Source: Colocasia esculenta (lineage: Eukaryota > Streptophyta > Magnoliopsida > Alismatales > Araceae). From it: a stretch of 64,000 nt of DNA. The DNA lies in contig CM024764.1 in NCBI GenBank assembly GCA_014218235.1, positions 66,501,184-66,565,183 of the forward strand, given 5' to 3'. Each line of letters starts with the position of its first letter. Positions within the stretch are counted from its first letter, which is position 1. Shown here in pieces: positions 45,806-57,281 of this stretch. Both the position numbers and the translations under genes were made by a program. Under the pieces are notes generated by a model, which searched no databases, was not told the origin of the DNA, and was given only the letters and a program-made list of their open reading frames with translations.

Positions 45806-47587
45806 CTGAAATAAAAACATCAAGCTTTAGGTACCCAAATTCTTTTGGGTCCTGATTGGTTAGTATCATTAATTTTACCTTTTATTATCCATTTTTTATG
45901 TCTTGTTTGGCATATTGTTACGATATGTCCTAATTTGTTGCAGTGATCACAGAAGGATAATTTTGTTACCTTTTCTATATACTTGAAATCAGATTTATAT
46001 GCTATATCTTGTTCAGGTACAAATTTTGGTATTGGATATGTTTTAGGGTAGATTATGGTTTGTTCATTATCTGGGGGTGTATATCCTAACCCATTTTTCT
46101 TCTTACCTGATCTTCTAACACCTTTTAATATTAGAGAGTTTTTACCATTAGTAAATTTCTCTAGTGTGCTTGATAGTTTATTATTTTCTTCATTTAAGTT
46201 TTTAATTTCCTTTTTAATTCATCTGTGTTTTCCTATTTTTCCAATTTTGTTATTTGTTCATTCTTAGCTTTTAGGTCTTCACATAACAATTCATTTCTTC
46301 TTTTAAGTTCAGTTATATGTTTTTCTAATTCTTCATTTTCTGTTTTTAAATCAGAATTAGTGTTTTCTAAACAGGTGTTATTTTTCTTAGTTGCTTTAAT
46401 AGTTTAGTTACTTCTTTGTACTTATTATACAATTCATTAAATGCTTCCTCTAAGTTATCAGAATCAGAATCATTACATGAATCGAAGGAGGAGTCTAAGG
46501 TTACCTTTTCATCAACATCTGCCATGAAGGCCAAGTTGGCTTCTTCTTCATCGCTGCATGAGCTTGATTCACTGTCTGAGTCACTATTGTTCTCCCATGC
46601 TGCTGTCATTGCCTTCTTCTTGTACTTTCTGAACTTCTTGGAGCTCTCTTTCTTCCTAAAATCTGGTTTCTTGAATTTAGGACAATCAGCTTTGATGTGT
46701 CTAGGCTTTTTACATTCGTAGCAGATGGTTTCTCCTTTCTTCGTTTCCTTACCATCTGATCTTTTGAAGTCCTTGTTTTTCTTAAACTGCCTTCTGTTAG
46801 ATTGAAACTTTTTCTTCTTGGCCAGATTCGTTGCAATCTCCTAGAGAGCATTGCTTCTTCATTCTCACTGTCCTCATCGCTTTCATTTTCACTTGAGCTG
46901 GCTTTTGGTGAGTCTTCTTCTGCTTTCAAGGCATTTGAGTGCTTCTTCTACCAGATGACACTCCTAGCCTTTCCATGTTGATCTCATGGGCCATGAGGGA
47001 CCCAATGAGTTTTTCCACTGACATTCTTTTCAAGTCATTAGCTTCTTCTATAGCTGTGACCTTAGGTGTCCACGAGGATGCCAAGGATCTGAGAATTTTC
47101 CTTACCATATCTGCAATCTCATATGTCTTCCCTAGGCTGGCTAAACCATTGGTGATATCAGTGAATCAGCTAAACATTTGAGTGATTGACTCACCTGACT
47201 GCATCTGAAATCATTCATACTGAGTGACAAGAATGTCGATTCTTGTCTCCTTTACCTTGTCTGTACCTTCATAAGTAATCCTGAGCTTTTCCCACATTTC
47301 CATCGAGGATTTGCAGGCTGAAACTCGGTTGAATTCCTTCTTACTTAGAGCACAACATAGGATGCTCTTTGCTTTGTAATTCAGGGAAATCTTCTTCCTG
47401 TCATCATCTGTCCATTGTGCTTTCTCATTTGTGACTAACAGATCACCTTCTTCTACTATGGACCAAATTTGATAGTCGTGCCCTTGTAGAAAGTATTCCA
47501 TTCTGGTCTTCCAGTAAGGATAATCTTCACCATCGAAGAGAGGGGGTCGTTGACAGACTGACCTTCAAAGTTACCTTGGGCTGCCAT
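45806..47587 (-). pseudogene. gag: C gag
   Basis: It starts MAAQGNFEGQSV (47587) and shares its layout with E1 gag. The copia core (MEYFLQGHDYQIWSIVEEGD, MWEKLRITYEGT) is broken by a frameshift near 47545 and stops near 47210-47165. The next part runs 47108-46926, then a frameshift. The first knuckle region (about 46720) is frameshifted, and the acidic SDSDSESSSCSDEEE stretch is open, where E1 has a stop. The coiled coil and second knuckle region (about 45950) follow. It ends at the D2 junction just after the WVPKA-equivalent, within the gag-protease boundary. Confidence 0.83.
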
Positions 47588-47635
47588 GGATCTTACTCTT
47601 CAGATCGTTGGATCTTTTCTTTGTCGAAGAGACTC

Positions 47636-47647
47636 TCTCTAATACCA
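47636..47647 (-). other. C primer-binding site (mutated)
   Basis: TGGTATTAGAGA on the minus strand, 2 nt after the LTR end, with a C to T change and a changed last base relative to TGGTATCAGAGC. Confidence 0.75.
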
Positions 47648-47829
47648 CTTGTTGCCCAGTTGACGAGCCCAGAGGGGGGGTGAATGGGTCTTTAAAAATA
47701 TTCTACAAGATACCTGTAACAAAAAATACTTACACAAGAATTCTTCGAAGGAGGTTAGTGACTATTAGTTCAAATATCAAACACACAAAGAAGACAATCA
47801 CACAACACAAAATTTATCCTGGTTCGGAC

Positions 47830-48094
47830 CTCCTTTCCTTAGGAGTCCTACGTCCAGTCCCTGAGGAACAACTCAGGATTTCACTAACAAGGGTACAGTC
47901 CCCCTAAGGACACTACAACACCCAGCTCAGCTGGTCTCCCTTCACACCCGAAGGGAATCACAACACCCTGGATACCTCATCAGGTCTTCCTTCACAACCG
48001 AAGGGAACTACACCCTGGATGCCACCAGGTCTTCCTTCACAACTGAAGGGAACTACACCCTGGATGCCACCAGGTCTTTCTTCACAACTGAAGG
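47830..48094 (-). other. Mini-hairpin array in the R-U5 region of the B/C LTR
   Basis: About ten short perfect inverted repeats in 265 bp: 47830-47845 (CTCCT/AGGAG), 47860-47877 (CCTGAG-N6-CTCAGG), 47898-47911 (GTCC/GGAC), 47922-47934 (CCAGC/GCTGG), 47938-47955 (CCCTTC-N6-GAAGGG), 47967-47984 (CCTG/CAGG), 47989-48004 and 48034-48049 (CCTTC/GAAGG), 48014-48029 and 48059-48074 (CCTGG/CCAGG). The last part is a 45-bp tandem repeat. Confidence 0.7.
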
Positions 48095-48829
48095 GAACAA
48101 CAACTCAAAGAGAATTGAATGAAATTCAAGCCCCTAGATCAAGCTTTTGACAAGCAAGGATCTGAAGCAACCAGTGCTGAGAGCAAAGATCTAACGCAAG
48201 CTACACTCTCAGAACTGCATGGGCTCTCTTAGAAAATCTATTACAGCACAGAGAGCGAAGAGCTGAAGGTGATGAGGAAAAGTAAGATGCTTGGCTCTAG
48301 ACTTTCTTCAGAAGATTTGAATGCTTGAATACTCGTTGTCATTCTTCTGTTCTTCTAACTTGTATTTGTATCTTCAATTTGAAATAAGGACGTTGAAGTA
48401 TCCGTTGTCTCTCTCTGAGTAGTCGTTAGACTGTATGACACCTGGAGTCTTGGAAGCTTCCAGTCAACAGTCTTTTGATCACTTGAGCACGCAAAGAGAT
48501 GAGATCTTCAGGAATATCCGTGGCTTTTATTTGTTTAACGTTGTATCATGAAGCTAGATCAGAGGTCTGCACAAATGTCAATCTCAAATAGCAGACAGCT
48601 AAGCTGTTTCTAATGTCAGTCAACGTCAGTAGCAATAGATATGAAAATAGTAATGCCAAATAGCTTAAGTTTAAAAGACGTAATCAGAGTAAGCAAGATA
48701 AAGGATGATATGGTCTGCGTGCATGCAGAGATACGTTCAGGTCTCATTAAATGCAGGTGCGTCAGAGAGATGCATACGTGGTCTTTGACTAGTCAACAAA
48801 GATCATATCACGTTAATATGAAATCGATG

Positions 48830-49740
48830 ACTATATGACTTATGAAATCGCTATGAATAAGTCAGGTTGACCAAGTCATTGTGATATAGAAGAAGTCGTT
48901 GTGAAACACTTAACAAATCGTTATGAGCTCTAAAGAAATCGTTGTGAGTTACTTAACAAATCGTTGTGAGATGCAAATCATTGTGTTTCTGAAGAAATCG
49001 ATATGAAACACTTAACAAATCGTTATACAAAGCAAATCGTTGTGAATTACTTAAAAAATCGTTGTGAGATGCAAATCGTTGTGTTTATGAAGAAATCGAT
49101 ATGAAACACTTAAAAAATTGTTATACAAAGCAAATCGTTGTCAACACTTATCAAGTCGTTATGAGCTCTAAAGAAATCGTTATGATAACTTATAGAGTCG
49201 TTGTGACGAGCAAGTCGTTACGGGTTCTAAAGAAATCGTTACAGTAACTTATAGAGTCGTTGTGATGAGCAAGTCGTTACGGGCTCTAAAGAAATCGTTA
49301 CGGTAACTTATACAGTCGTTGTGACGAGCAAGTCGTTATGGGCTCTAAAGAAATCGTTATGGTAACTTATAGAGTCGTTGTGACAAGCAAGTCGTTACGA
49401 GTTCTAAAGAGATCGTTACGGTAACTTATAGAGTCGTTGTGACAAGCAAGTCGTTACAAGTTCTAAAGAAATCGTTACGGTAACTTATAGAGTCGTTGTG
49501 ACGAGCAAGTCGTTACGGGCTCTAAAGAAATCGTTACGGTAACTTATAGAATCGTTGTGACATCGACTTGTTTGAAATAACATGACTTTTAGTCTTGTAA
49601 GGAAATCATTGCGATCACTTATAGAATCTTTACGACATCGATTTGTTTGAAACAACATGATTTTTCAGCCAGAAAGGAAATCGTTATGATAATTCTATTG
49701 AAAGCGATATGCTTATAAGAAATCGTTATGGCCTTCAATA
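48830..49740 (-). repeat. AATCGTT-core array with 59-bp higher-order repeat in the B/C LTR
   Basis: About seven copies of a 59-bp unit (about 49140-49560) have TCGTT cores spaced 21, 17 and 21 bp. The flanking part (48830-49130) is less regular. Position in U3 is the same as the E1 array (about 220 bp from the LTR start). Confidence 0.85.
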
Positions 49741-49964
49741 GAAGTCAATATGGACTTAGAGAAATATCATGTTGAAAAGATTAAGGCTTCAGAGAAGTAA
49801 TTCATACCTTTATTGGCTTGTTTGACCTTGGTATTTTTCCTGTACTCAAGACTTATGAACTATTCATTAGATATAATTGATAAACTCTTGTTTGGTTTTG
49901 TTAATCATCAAAATATGTATATATATAATTAGTTAAAATTACATGGGGATAGACTAATCATCAA

Positions 49965-50187
49965 TCTCCCCCTTTTTGGTGATGACAAAACTGAACAATA
50001 AGCATGGATAAAAAGTGTCTGAAATTTGTTCTAAAGAAATGACATGCTAGTTTTCTTCCCTTAAAACTAGTGGATGAATATTTCCGACATGCTAAGTATT
50101 TTCTCCCCCTTTTTGTCATTAAGCAAAAAGCGAACGGAGACAAAGAAAAGAAGAGAAAGATTGGTCCACATAAGCAAAGAGATTTTA
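49965..50187 (-). other. B 3' non-coding region with two polypurine tracts
   Basis: Minus-strand tracts are AAAAAGGGGGAGAT at 49977-49965 next to the LTR and AAAAAGGGGGAGAAA at 50114-50100, the same pair as in E1. No gene is seen. Confidence 0.8.
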
Positions 50188-53100
50188 TTAATTCTGTGGA
50201 GGTACAGGTAAGTAGAAAGCAGGAGACAAAAGAGAGGCAAAATGGGAGATGGTTTCCCATGCCTGTGCTTCTTGTTCTTCAAAATGGGTTTTAAAAACTC
50301 CAAAAGGTATAGAGTAGGATGGTCCCATAGTGAAAGACATCCGTTTGAGATGAAGATCTAGGTGCTGGTAGAGAAGATCAACATATGCATCCTTGTCCAT
50401 GTTCATCTTGAGGAAACGCCGAGTCCCAAAGCTGGCACAGGAGAGGAAATGGGCCATTGTTACAGGATAGTGGTTGTGGTTATCTCTGAGAGCCTTGTGA
50501 AGAGCCACATAGACTTTGTATCTTTCCTCCCAGACTTTGAAGGGGTCATCAACAAGATGAATGGAGTTCATATCTAGGAAAGTAGCTGGAGAAATGGCAG
50601 GTTTGCCTTCCCTGGCCTGAGCTTCATTGAGGTCAAACAACTGCTGAGCTGACAGGGGGTAGAACTTGGACCATTCAGAAGATGTGAGTCTTTCACATTC
50701 AGACAGAATAGGGGCTAGAACTTCAGCACTTACATGCCCCTGGTGATATTCCCTAAATAGGAATCTAGGAAAAGCAACCAGGCAGCCTTTCGGCACTTTA
50801 ATTCTGCCCATTACTCTGGCAAACCGTTCAAAGATAATGGATCCTACAGAGGACTCCATGACAAGGAAATGGATTTGCGGAAGAGCTATTTCTTCTGGTA
50901 CTTGAAGGGTAGCAAAATCTACCTGGACATCTGAAGTATGAGAGATATCTGGAGAGAGAGCTGAAATGGCCCTTTTGAACTGGTAGAGCTGAACTTCAGG
51001 AAGACGATGGACATATCTGTAGTTGTTGAACAACACATAGTGCCTGACCATCTTAATTTCCTTTTGAATGAAGGGAGCCCAAAGCTCTTGGTGATACATC
51101 CTGAACCACTCAGATAGGGTCAGGGAGTGGTCCCTTGGAGGAAATCTGGCAGATTTGGCAAGAATGAATTTCTTTAGGAGATCCTTGTGACTTTTGCCCC
51201 ACTGCTCTTCAGATTTGGAGTGAGCAAGAGAGAAGATTTTGGACTTTTTGGATTTTGAAAGAGAAGTGTAGGGTAGAATGGTGTTCAAATGATCTGTGAG
51301 ATTTTGAAAGGGAAGGTTGATGATGGTGGCAAAAACAACTTTGGAAAGGTATTCCCTATACAGTGGGTTATGTTTGTTGTCCACTGTGAGAGAAAACCAC
51401 AAAGGTGGGTATTAGGGTCAGAGGAAGAGGAGGAAGTAGAAGTAAGTTTCCTTTTCTGGGGGCAGGACTAGAAGGGTCTGCCCTGTGAATATGTTCCCCA
51501 ACTTTCAACACAGATCTGAGGATCCCTTCCTCAAACTCATCCTTTATCTTTTCCATAAAGGGAGAGTTGAGTTGAGCTCTTTCAGGTATGATAGTGATGA
51601 AAGATGGTGGAGGAGTAGGATGAAGAAAAGAGTGAGAAGAAGTAGGGAGGTCATCAACTGGTCCAAGGGAGGGACCAGAGGAGGAGGAGGATGCTCCAGC
51701 TGAGGATGCTGGAGGGGCCTATGTAAAGGAGAAGGAAAAGGAATGGAAGTAGAGGAGGCAGGAGTTGAGGTTGATTGAGAAGGAAATGGAGTGGGAGAAG
51801 AAATAGGTCTAGATTGGGGCTTCTTGAAAGTCTGAGGAGCAGGAGGAGCTGTAGGAGCTGAGGGTGGTGATGGTGGAATGGGTGTGTGAGAGGGAGAAGA
51901 GGGAGCTGGGGGCTTGGATGCCAAGAACTCATCTGCCTCGGTCTGCACAGACTCACTCACCAACGGCCCTGATGGCCCTGACCCTTGCTCAGATGGCCCT
52001 GGTGGCCCTGCAACCTGATCAGCTGGCACTTCTGGCCCTACCTCTTCTGGTTCTGCTGCTGCTGCTGTTGCTTCTGGTGCTGGCCCTGATGGCCCTGATT
52101 CTTGGGCTTGGTCAGCAGGAGGGGGAGGAGGAATGTGATCTCCAACCACCTTCAAAATTTTCTCTAGCATCTCCTTCATGGTGCCCATTTCTTTATTAAA
52201 CCACTTCATGGCATTTCTCACACTCGCCAATTCCTTGGAGGCTGAAGCTTGGCTCATGAAGATTGAATTGGTGTCTGCCTGAAGAGAACATAAGATTTGT
52301 CCTTGAGCATCAAGTCTCTCTATTACAGGCTTCAGGTTGATTATAATCTTCTGCTTTACTGGCCTTTCAAAGGGAGTATTTGACAACATTGGAATTTCAG
52401 ATTCTACTTCTTTCCCTTTATTCTGAACCTTTGAAGCTGGAGAAGGCTCATCATCATCTGAACTGGAGGAGCTGGCTGTCTCCCCTTCTCTGACATCTTC
52501 TGAGCCACGAGGGATATTATCATTTTCTGGTGCACAACCCACTGGTTGATCAAGGTGATCTCCTTCTTCTGCTTCATTGTCCTTTGACTGCTCCCCCTGA
52601 GCAGGAGCTTCTTCTTCATTTGATACCTGCTCCCCCTGAATGGGAGCATCCGCCAATACAGAGTCACCCTGACCATCTGGGTGCTCTAACTCTACTGGTA
52701 CATCTTCCATTTGAACATCAAAGTGGCCTGATGCCACAACCTCTTCAGCAACACTCCCACAAGCTTCAGGAGCACTTGAGGTGAAAGGAATCGAATCAAT
52801 AATGTCTGAAAGAATAGATCCAACTACAGTTGAGGGTAGTGGGTCCTCAACTGGAATAATGTCCTCTGGGAGAATATCCTCAATTCTCCTCTCTGCAAAG
52901 ATTTGAACTGATTCTTCTGGAAATTCTGAAGCTGCTACAGACACTCTTTCTTCTTCTACTGCACTTTTAGACTGAACTTCTGCTATAGAGGGGCCTGAAG
53001 ATTCTGTTGCTCCAACTGCTGGAGGTGAAATTGACTCCACTGGCAAATCTGGAATCATATCTGCTGATCTCATCTCCTGATGAACAACTGAGGTGTCGTC

Positions 53101-53933
53101 GATGATGGCTTCCCCTTCAGCAACAGAATCCTTGGACCAGACACCATTTTTCTCAGAGAAACCACTCTTCTTTAGGTTCCTGGACTTGATTGCCTGGCCC
53201 ATTTTCTCTACGACTGCCCTAGAAAGATCAACACCGAAGTGTTTGAAGATCTTGGTAAGTAAGTGGGCATAAGGCAGGGACACATTGAACTTACTCTTGG
53301 TGTCCCAAATCTGATCTCTGGCAAATTTCATTCTTTCCATTATCACTGCGGCCATATTTATCTCCTTATTTTGAATGTCCCAGTACATCATGTCTGAGTT
53401 GGCCTTTATGCAAGATGAAAAAGTTGCACTTCTAGGAACTAAGATTTGACAGACAATAAAATGAAGGAGGCGGTTGAAGGCAGATAGTTGATTTATATCG
53501 ATCTTGCCGTCCCTCAGCTTGAATCCTGGCCCGATAATTCCCAAACCTTTCACTTGGGCGTCCACCGTGTGAACCCCACTAAATCCGGAAGTCTTCACAT
53601 TAAACAACATCTTAGCAACTCAGGGTCTATCCTAATCATGATTCCCTTCACTGAAGAAACTAGAGACCCATCTTCCTCTATTTTCATACACACGAAGAAA
53701 GCTTTTACCAAGTCCGGATAACTGACCTCTGAAAAGGTGGTAATTTCTGTCCACTGCATCTGATTGATCAAATCTACCACGCTGCTCATTCCACTTTTCT
53801 TCAGATTAGCGACATCGACTTCTTTATGGCCACAGAGCTTCGTCTTCACAAAGGTAAACCTCTCCTGCTGCTCAGGAGTGAGAAATTCAGCGTTGTAGCC
53901 ACCCAAACTGTCGGCGATGACTGGTGCGGCCAT
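50188..53933 (-). pseudogene. B ORF3, nearly full length
   Basis: This is the best preserved complete copy of the SIRE third ORF (about 1,250 codons). The start is MAAPVIADSLGGYN. A 1-nt deletion relative to C at about 53611 shifts the frame after the first about 108 codons. A 689-codon frame follows, with the conserved N-terminal domain, acidic linker with QGEQ motifs, IINLKPVIERLDAQGQIL, coiled segment and a long proline/serine-rich part. Frameshifts near 51715 and 51415 lead into the intact 404-codon C-terminal domain (WFSLTVDNKHNPLYREYL to the stop at 50188). No membrane span or N-glycosylation-rich ectodomain is obvious. The C-terminal domain is the most conserved part between B and E1. 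I cannot assign a function. Confidence 0.83.
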
Positions 53934-54325
53934 GGATTCAGGTGGGAAAGGCGCTAGAGGGTTGAGACGGAAGGTGAAGAGAAGGAACCCTCAAGAAATT
54001 TTGCGGGAAGGAGGAGAAGGTTCAAATTTGCAGAGGGTTAAGATAGGAGTTGCTAGGGCATCGGCTCATGCGACAAGATGAAAAGGGGGAAAAGGTAGAC
54101 GATGAGATACGAATCGTTCTGCCATTGATTTTATGAATAAATTAATGCGATGTGGAAAGTGAGGCGCCAAAAGGCGGTGGAAAAGACAAAAGGTGTTGAC
54201 TATTCAAACCGACTTCAATGAGAGAGCGGTTACAAAGATAATTTGAATTTCTTTTGCTTAACGCCATGGAGGGAAAAATTACTTTAATTCTGAAATTTAA
54301 TGTGCCATTTGTAAGCAAACTTTTA
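53934..54325 (-). other. B spacer between pol and ORF3
   Basis: It is nearly identical to 26728-27119. No gene is seen. Confidence 0.6.
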
Positions 54326-57281
54326 TCACAAATTGCACATGCCTAATTCCCTTCTAAGAGATGTAAATCTCTCTTCAGGTAAGGCTTTTGTGAAAATGTC
54401 TGCTAATTGGCCATTTGTATCAATAAAGGATATTTCAATATTTCCATTTGCAACATGATCACGAATAAAATGATATCTAACCTCAATATGTTTGATCCTT
54501 GAGTGCTGGACTGGATTCTTGATGAGATTAATGGCACTGGTGTTGTCACACAGCAAAGGGATTGATTTGATATTTAATCCAAAATCCTCAAGCTGTTGCT
54601 TTATCCATAAGAATTGTGTGCAGCAACTTCCAGCAGCCACGTACTCAGCTTCAGCTGTAGAAAGTGCTACTGAATTTTGTTTCTTTGAGGACCAGGATAT
54701 CAAACACCCTGCAAGAAACTGACAACAACCACTGGTGCTTTTTCTATCAACTTTGCATTCAGCATAGTCAGCATCAGAATACCTACTAAATTGATTTCAC
54801 AAGAGTTTGGATACCATAAACCTAGATCATGAGTTCTAGCTAAATATCGAAAAAATCTTTTTACAGAAATCAAATGTGACTCTCTAGGATCTGCTTGATA
54901 CCTAGCACACATGCATACACTAAATAATATATCAGGTCTACTGGCTGTTAAATAAAGTAATGAACCTATCATACCTCTGTAGACCTTTTGATCTACTTTC
55001 TTACCATCTTTGTCACTGTCCATTCTTGTTGATGTACTCATTGGTGTTGGCAGTGGCTTGGTATTTTCGAATCCAAATTTTTTGAAGAGATCTTTTGTGT
55101 ACTTTGCTTGACAGATGTGAGTTCCTTCCTTTCCTTGTTTGATTTGAAGTCCAAGGAAATAGTTGAGTTCTCCATCATGCTCATGTCAAATTCTCCTGCA
55201 TTAGCTTTTCAAAGTACTTGCAAATAGATTCATCAGTAAAACCAAAAATGATATCATCTACATAGATTTAAACTAATAGGATGTGTTTGACCTTTGACTT
55301 TATAAAAAGAGTGTTATCTACCTGATCTCTACTGAAACCATGGTTTAAAAGAAAAGAACTAAGCCTTTCATACCAGGCTCTAGGTGCTTGCTTTAAACCA
55401 TATAATGCCTTGTGAAGTTTGAAAACATGATTGGGAAATTCCGTGTCATCAAAACCCGGAGGTTGTTCCACATAAACTTCCTCTTTTATGAAACCATTCA
55501 AAAATGCAGATTTAACATCCATTTGTAATAGTGTTAAATTCAAAGCAGATGCATATGCAAGTAATATTCTAATGGCCTCATGTCTAGCTACAGGTGCATA
55601 GGTTTCATCGAAATCTATGCCTTCCTCTTGAGAATAGCCTTGAGCTACCAATCTGGCCTTGTTTCTTAAAATTGCACCAGTTTCATCCAGTTTATTTCTG
55701 AACACCCATTTGGTGCCAATGACTGGATGGTCTGATGGTCTAGGAACAAGTGACCATACTTGGTTTCTCTTGAATTGATTTAATTCATCTTGCATGGCTA
55801 CTATCCAAGATTCATTAGAAAGAGCTTCATTGACTGTCCTAGGCTCTATTTGAGAAACAAAAGCTAGATAATCACAAGGAATAACATTACCTCTTGTTCT
55901 TACCCCCATGGATGGATCACCAATGTTGTTTTCATGTGGGTGATCTTTCTTGTATCTCCATTCCTTTGGAAGATTTTCATGAGTGATTTCTTCTTGTTGC
56001 AATTCTTCCAGAGGCGGATCATCCTTGTCCTCAATTGATGTATCTTTTAGTTTCTTGGACAATTCATTTGCATCATCATTGTCACTATCTACTTCCTTTC
56101 TCAAGGAAGGTTAGTTTCATCAAAAATAATGTGCACAGATTGTTCAATCAATAAGGTACGTTTATTAAACACTCTATAGCCTTTGGGTTTAGAAGTGTAC
56201 CCCATGAAGATGCCTTCATCTGATTTGGCATCCAACTTACCAATGTCCCTTTTTCCATTGTTGTGAATAAAGCAAGGGCACCTAAATGTTTTGAAATGGC
56301 TGATCTTTGGCTTCCTTCCTTTGAACAGTTCATATGCAGTCTTCTTCAGGATTGGCCTGATCATCACCCGGTTGACAATGTAGCTTGCTGTGTTGACTGC
56401 TTCAGCCCAAAAATATCTTGGCAGATCATATTCTGAGAGCATAGTTCTTGCCATATCCAGTAGGGTTCTGTTCTTCCTCTCAGCAATACCATTTTGTTGT
56501 GGTGTCCTTGGTGCTGAGAAATTATGCTCAATTCCCTGATCATCACAGAATCTAGCAAACCTTTCATTTTGAAATTCACCACCATGATCTGATCGGATAG
56601 ACACAATGCTGAACTTCTGATCTTTCTGCACCTTCTTGCTGAAACTAACAAAGTTTTCAAAAGTGTCATCTTTATGTTCTAGAAATGATACCCACGTAAA
56701 TCTTGAATAGTCATCAACTATGACAAATCCAAAGTTCTTTCCTCCAAGACTGGTAGTCCTCATTGACCCAAATAGATCCATATGTAGGAGCTCTAAGGGT
56801 TTTGAGGTGGTCACCACCGTCTTTGACTTGAAGGAGCTTTTAGTGTGCTTTCCCTTAGCACAGGGTCCGCATACACCTTCCATTTTGGCACTGACCTTTG
56901 GCAGACCTTCTACAAGATTTTTCTTTAGCAATTTCCTCATGCCATCTAAACTGCAATGTCCAAGTCGTTTGTGCCATAATTCAGTAGATTTGTCTTTACT
57001 TGCTGCCAGACAAACATTTTGCTCTTGAGTTCTTCAAGATAGAGCACATACAAATTCTTTTCTCTATTTGCTTCAAAGATGACTGCTCCATCCTTCACTA
57101 TGCTGCACTTTGACTCTTGAAACTTGATCTGATGGCCTCTGTCACACAGCTGGCTGATGCTGATGAGATTGTGCTTCAATCCCTTGACTAATAACACATC
57201 TTCTATGACAGTTTTTCCTTATTATTCACAGACCCACTGCCTATCAGTGTTCCTGTCCCATTATCTCCATAAGTGACTGTT
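54326..57281 (-). pseudogene. pol: B pol: protease end, integrase, RT, RNase H
   Basis: It enters from the G3 insertion point at 57281 in the protease/GAG-pre-integrase region (LVKGLKHNLISISQLCD), with a frameshift near 57020. Integrase (56940-56101) keeps HMDLFGSM, SDHGGEF and NGIAERKNRT. It ends at the same 1-nt deletion as C (56101). RT follows to the same nonsense TAA (55268-55270) one codon before IYVDD; the Asp pair is at 55253-55258. Connection and RNase H (55260-54326) contain STAEAEY, DNTSAIN and ADIFTKALPE, with frameshifts near 55180 and 54780. The 5' part is cut off by G3 and does not reappear in this window. Confidence 0.87.

Larger units (their letters stand above)
47650..49963 (-). 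repeat. LTR shared by B (3' LTR) and C (5' LTR), 2.31 kb
   Basis: On the minus strand it starts TGATGATTAGTC after the polypurine tract (49977-49965) and ends GGGCAACA before the primer site. It is related to the E1 LTR at both ends but much diverged inside, so it is a different subfamily. It contains an AACGATT/AATCGTT array (49740-48830), 45-bp hairpin repeats (48094-47938) and a C-run near the end. Confidence 0.87.
25586..57281 (-). mobile_element. Head-to-tail SIRE array B-C sharing one LTR (C split by the D array)
   Basis: Read on the minus strand: B pol (57281-54326), B ORF3 (53933-50188), polypurine tract, LTR (49963-47650), primer site, C gag (47587-45806), [D array inserted], C integrase-RT-RNase H (29690-27120), C ORF3 N-terminus (26727-25589), then the break. 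The one central LTR has a polypurine tract on one side and a primer site on the other, so it is at once the 3' LTR of B and the 5' LTR of C. B's left LTR and C's right LTR are missing. B and C pol-ORF3 are nearly identical by eye and share disabling mutations. Confidence 0.82.

Noticed and set aside
48830..49740. Regular 59-bp repeats resembling a CRISPR array
   Set aside because: The repeats are contiguous degenerate minisatellite units without unique spacers, inside a plant LTR.
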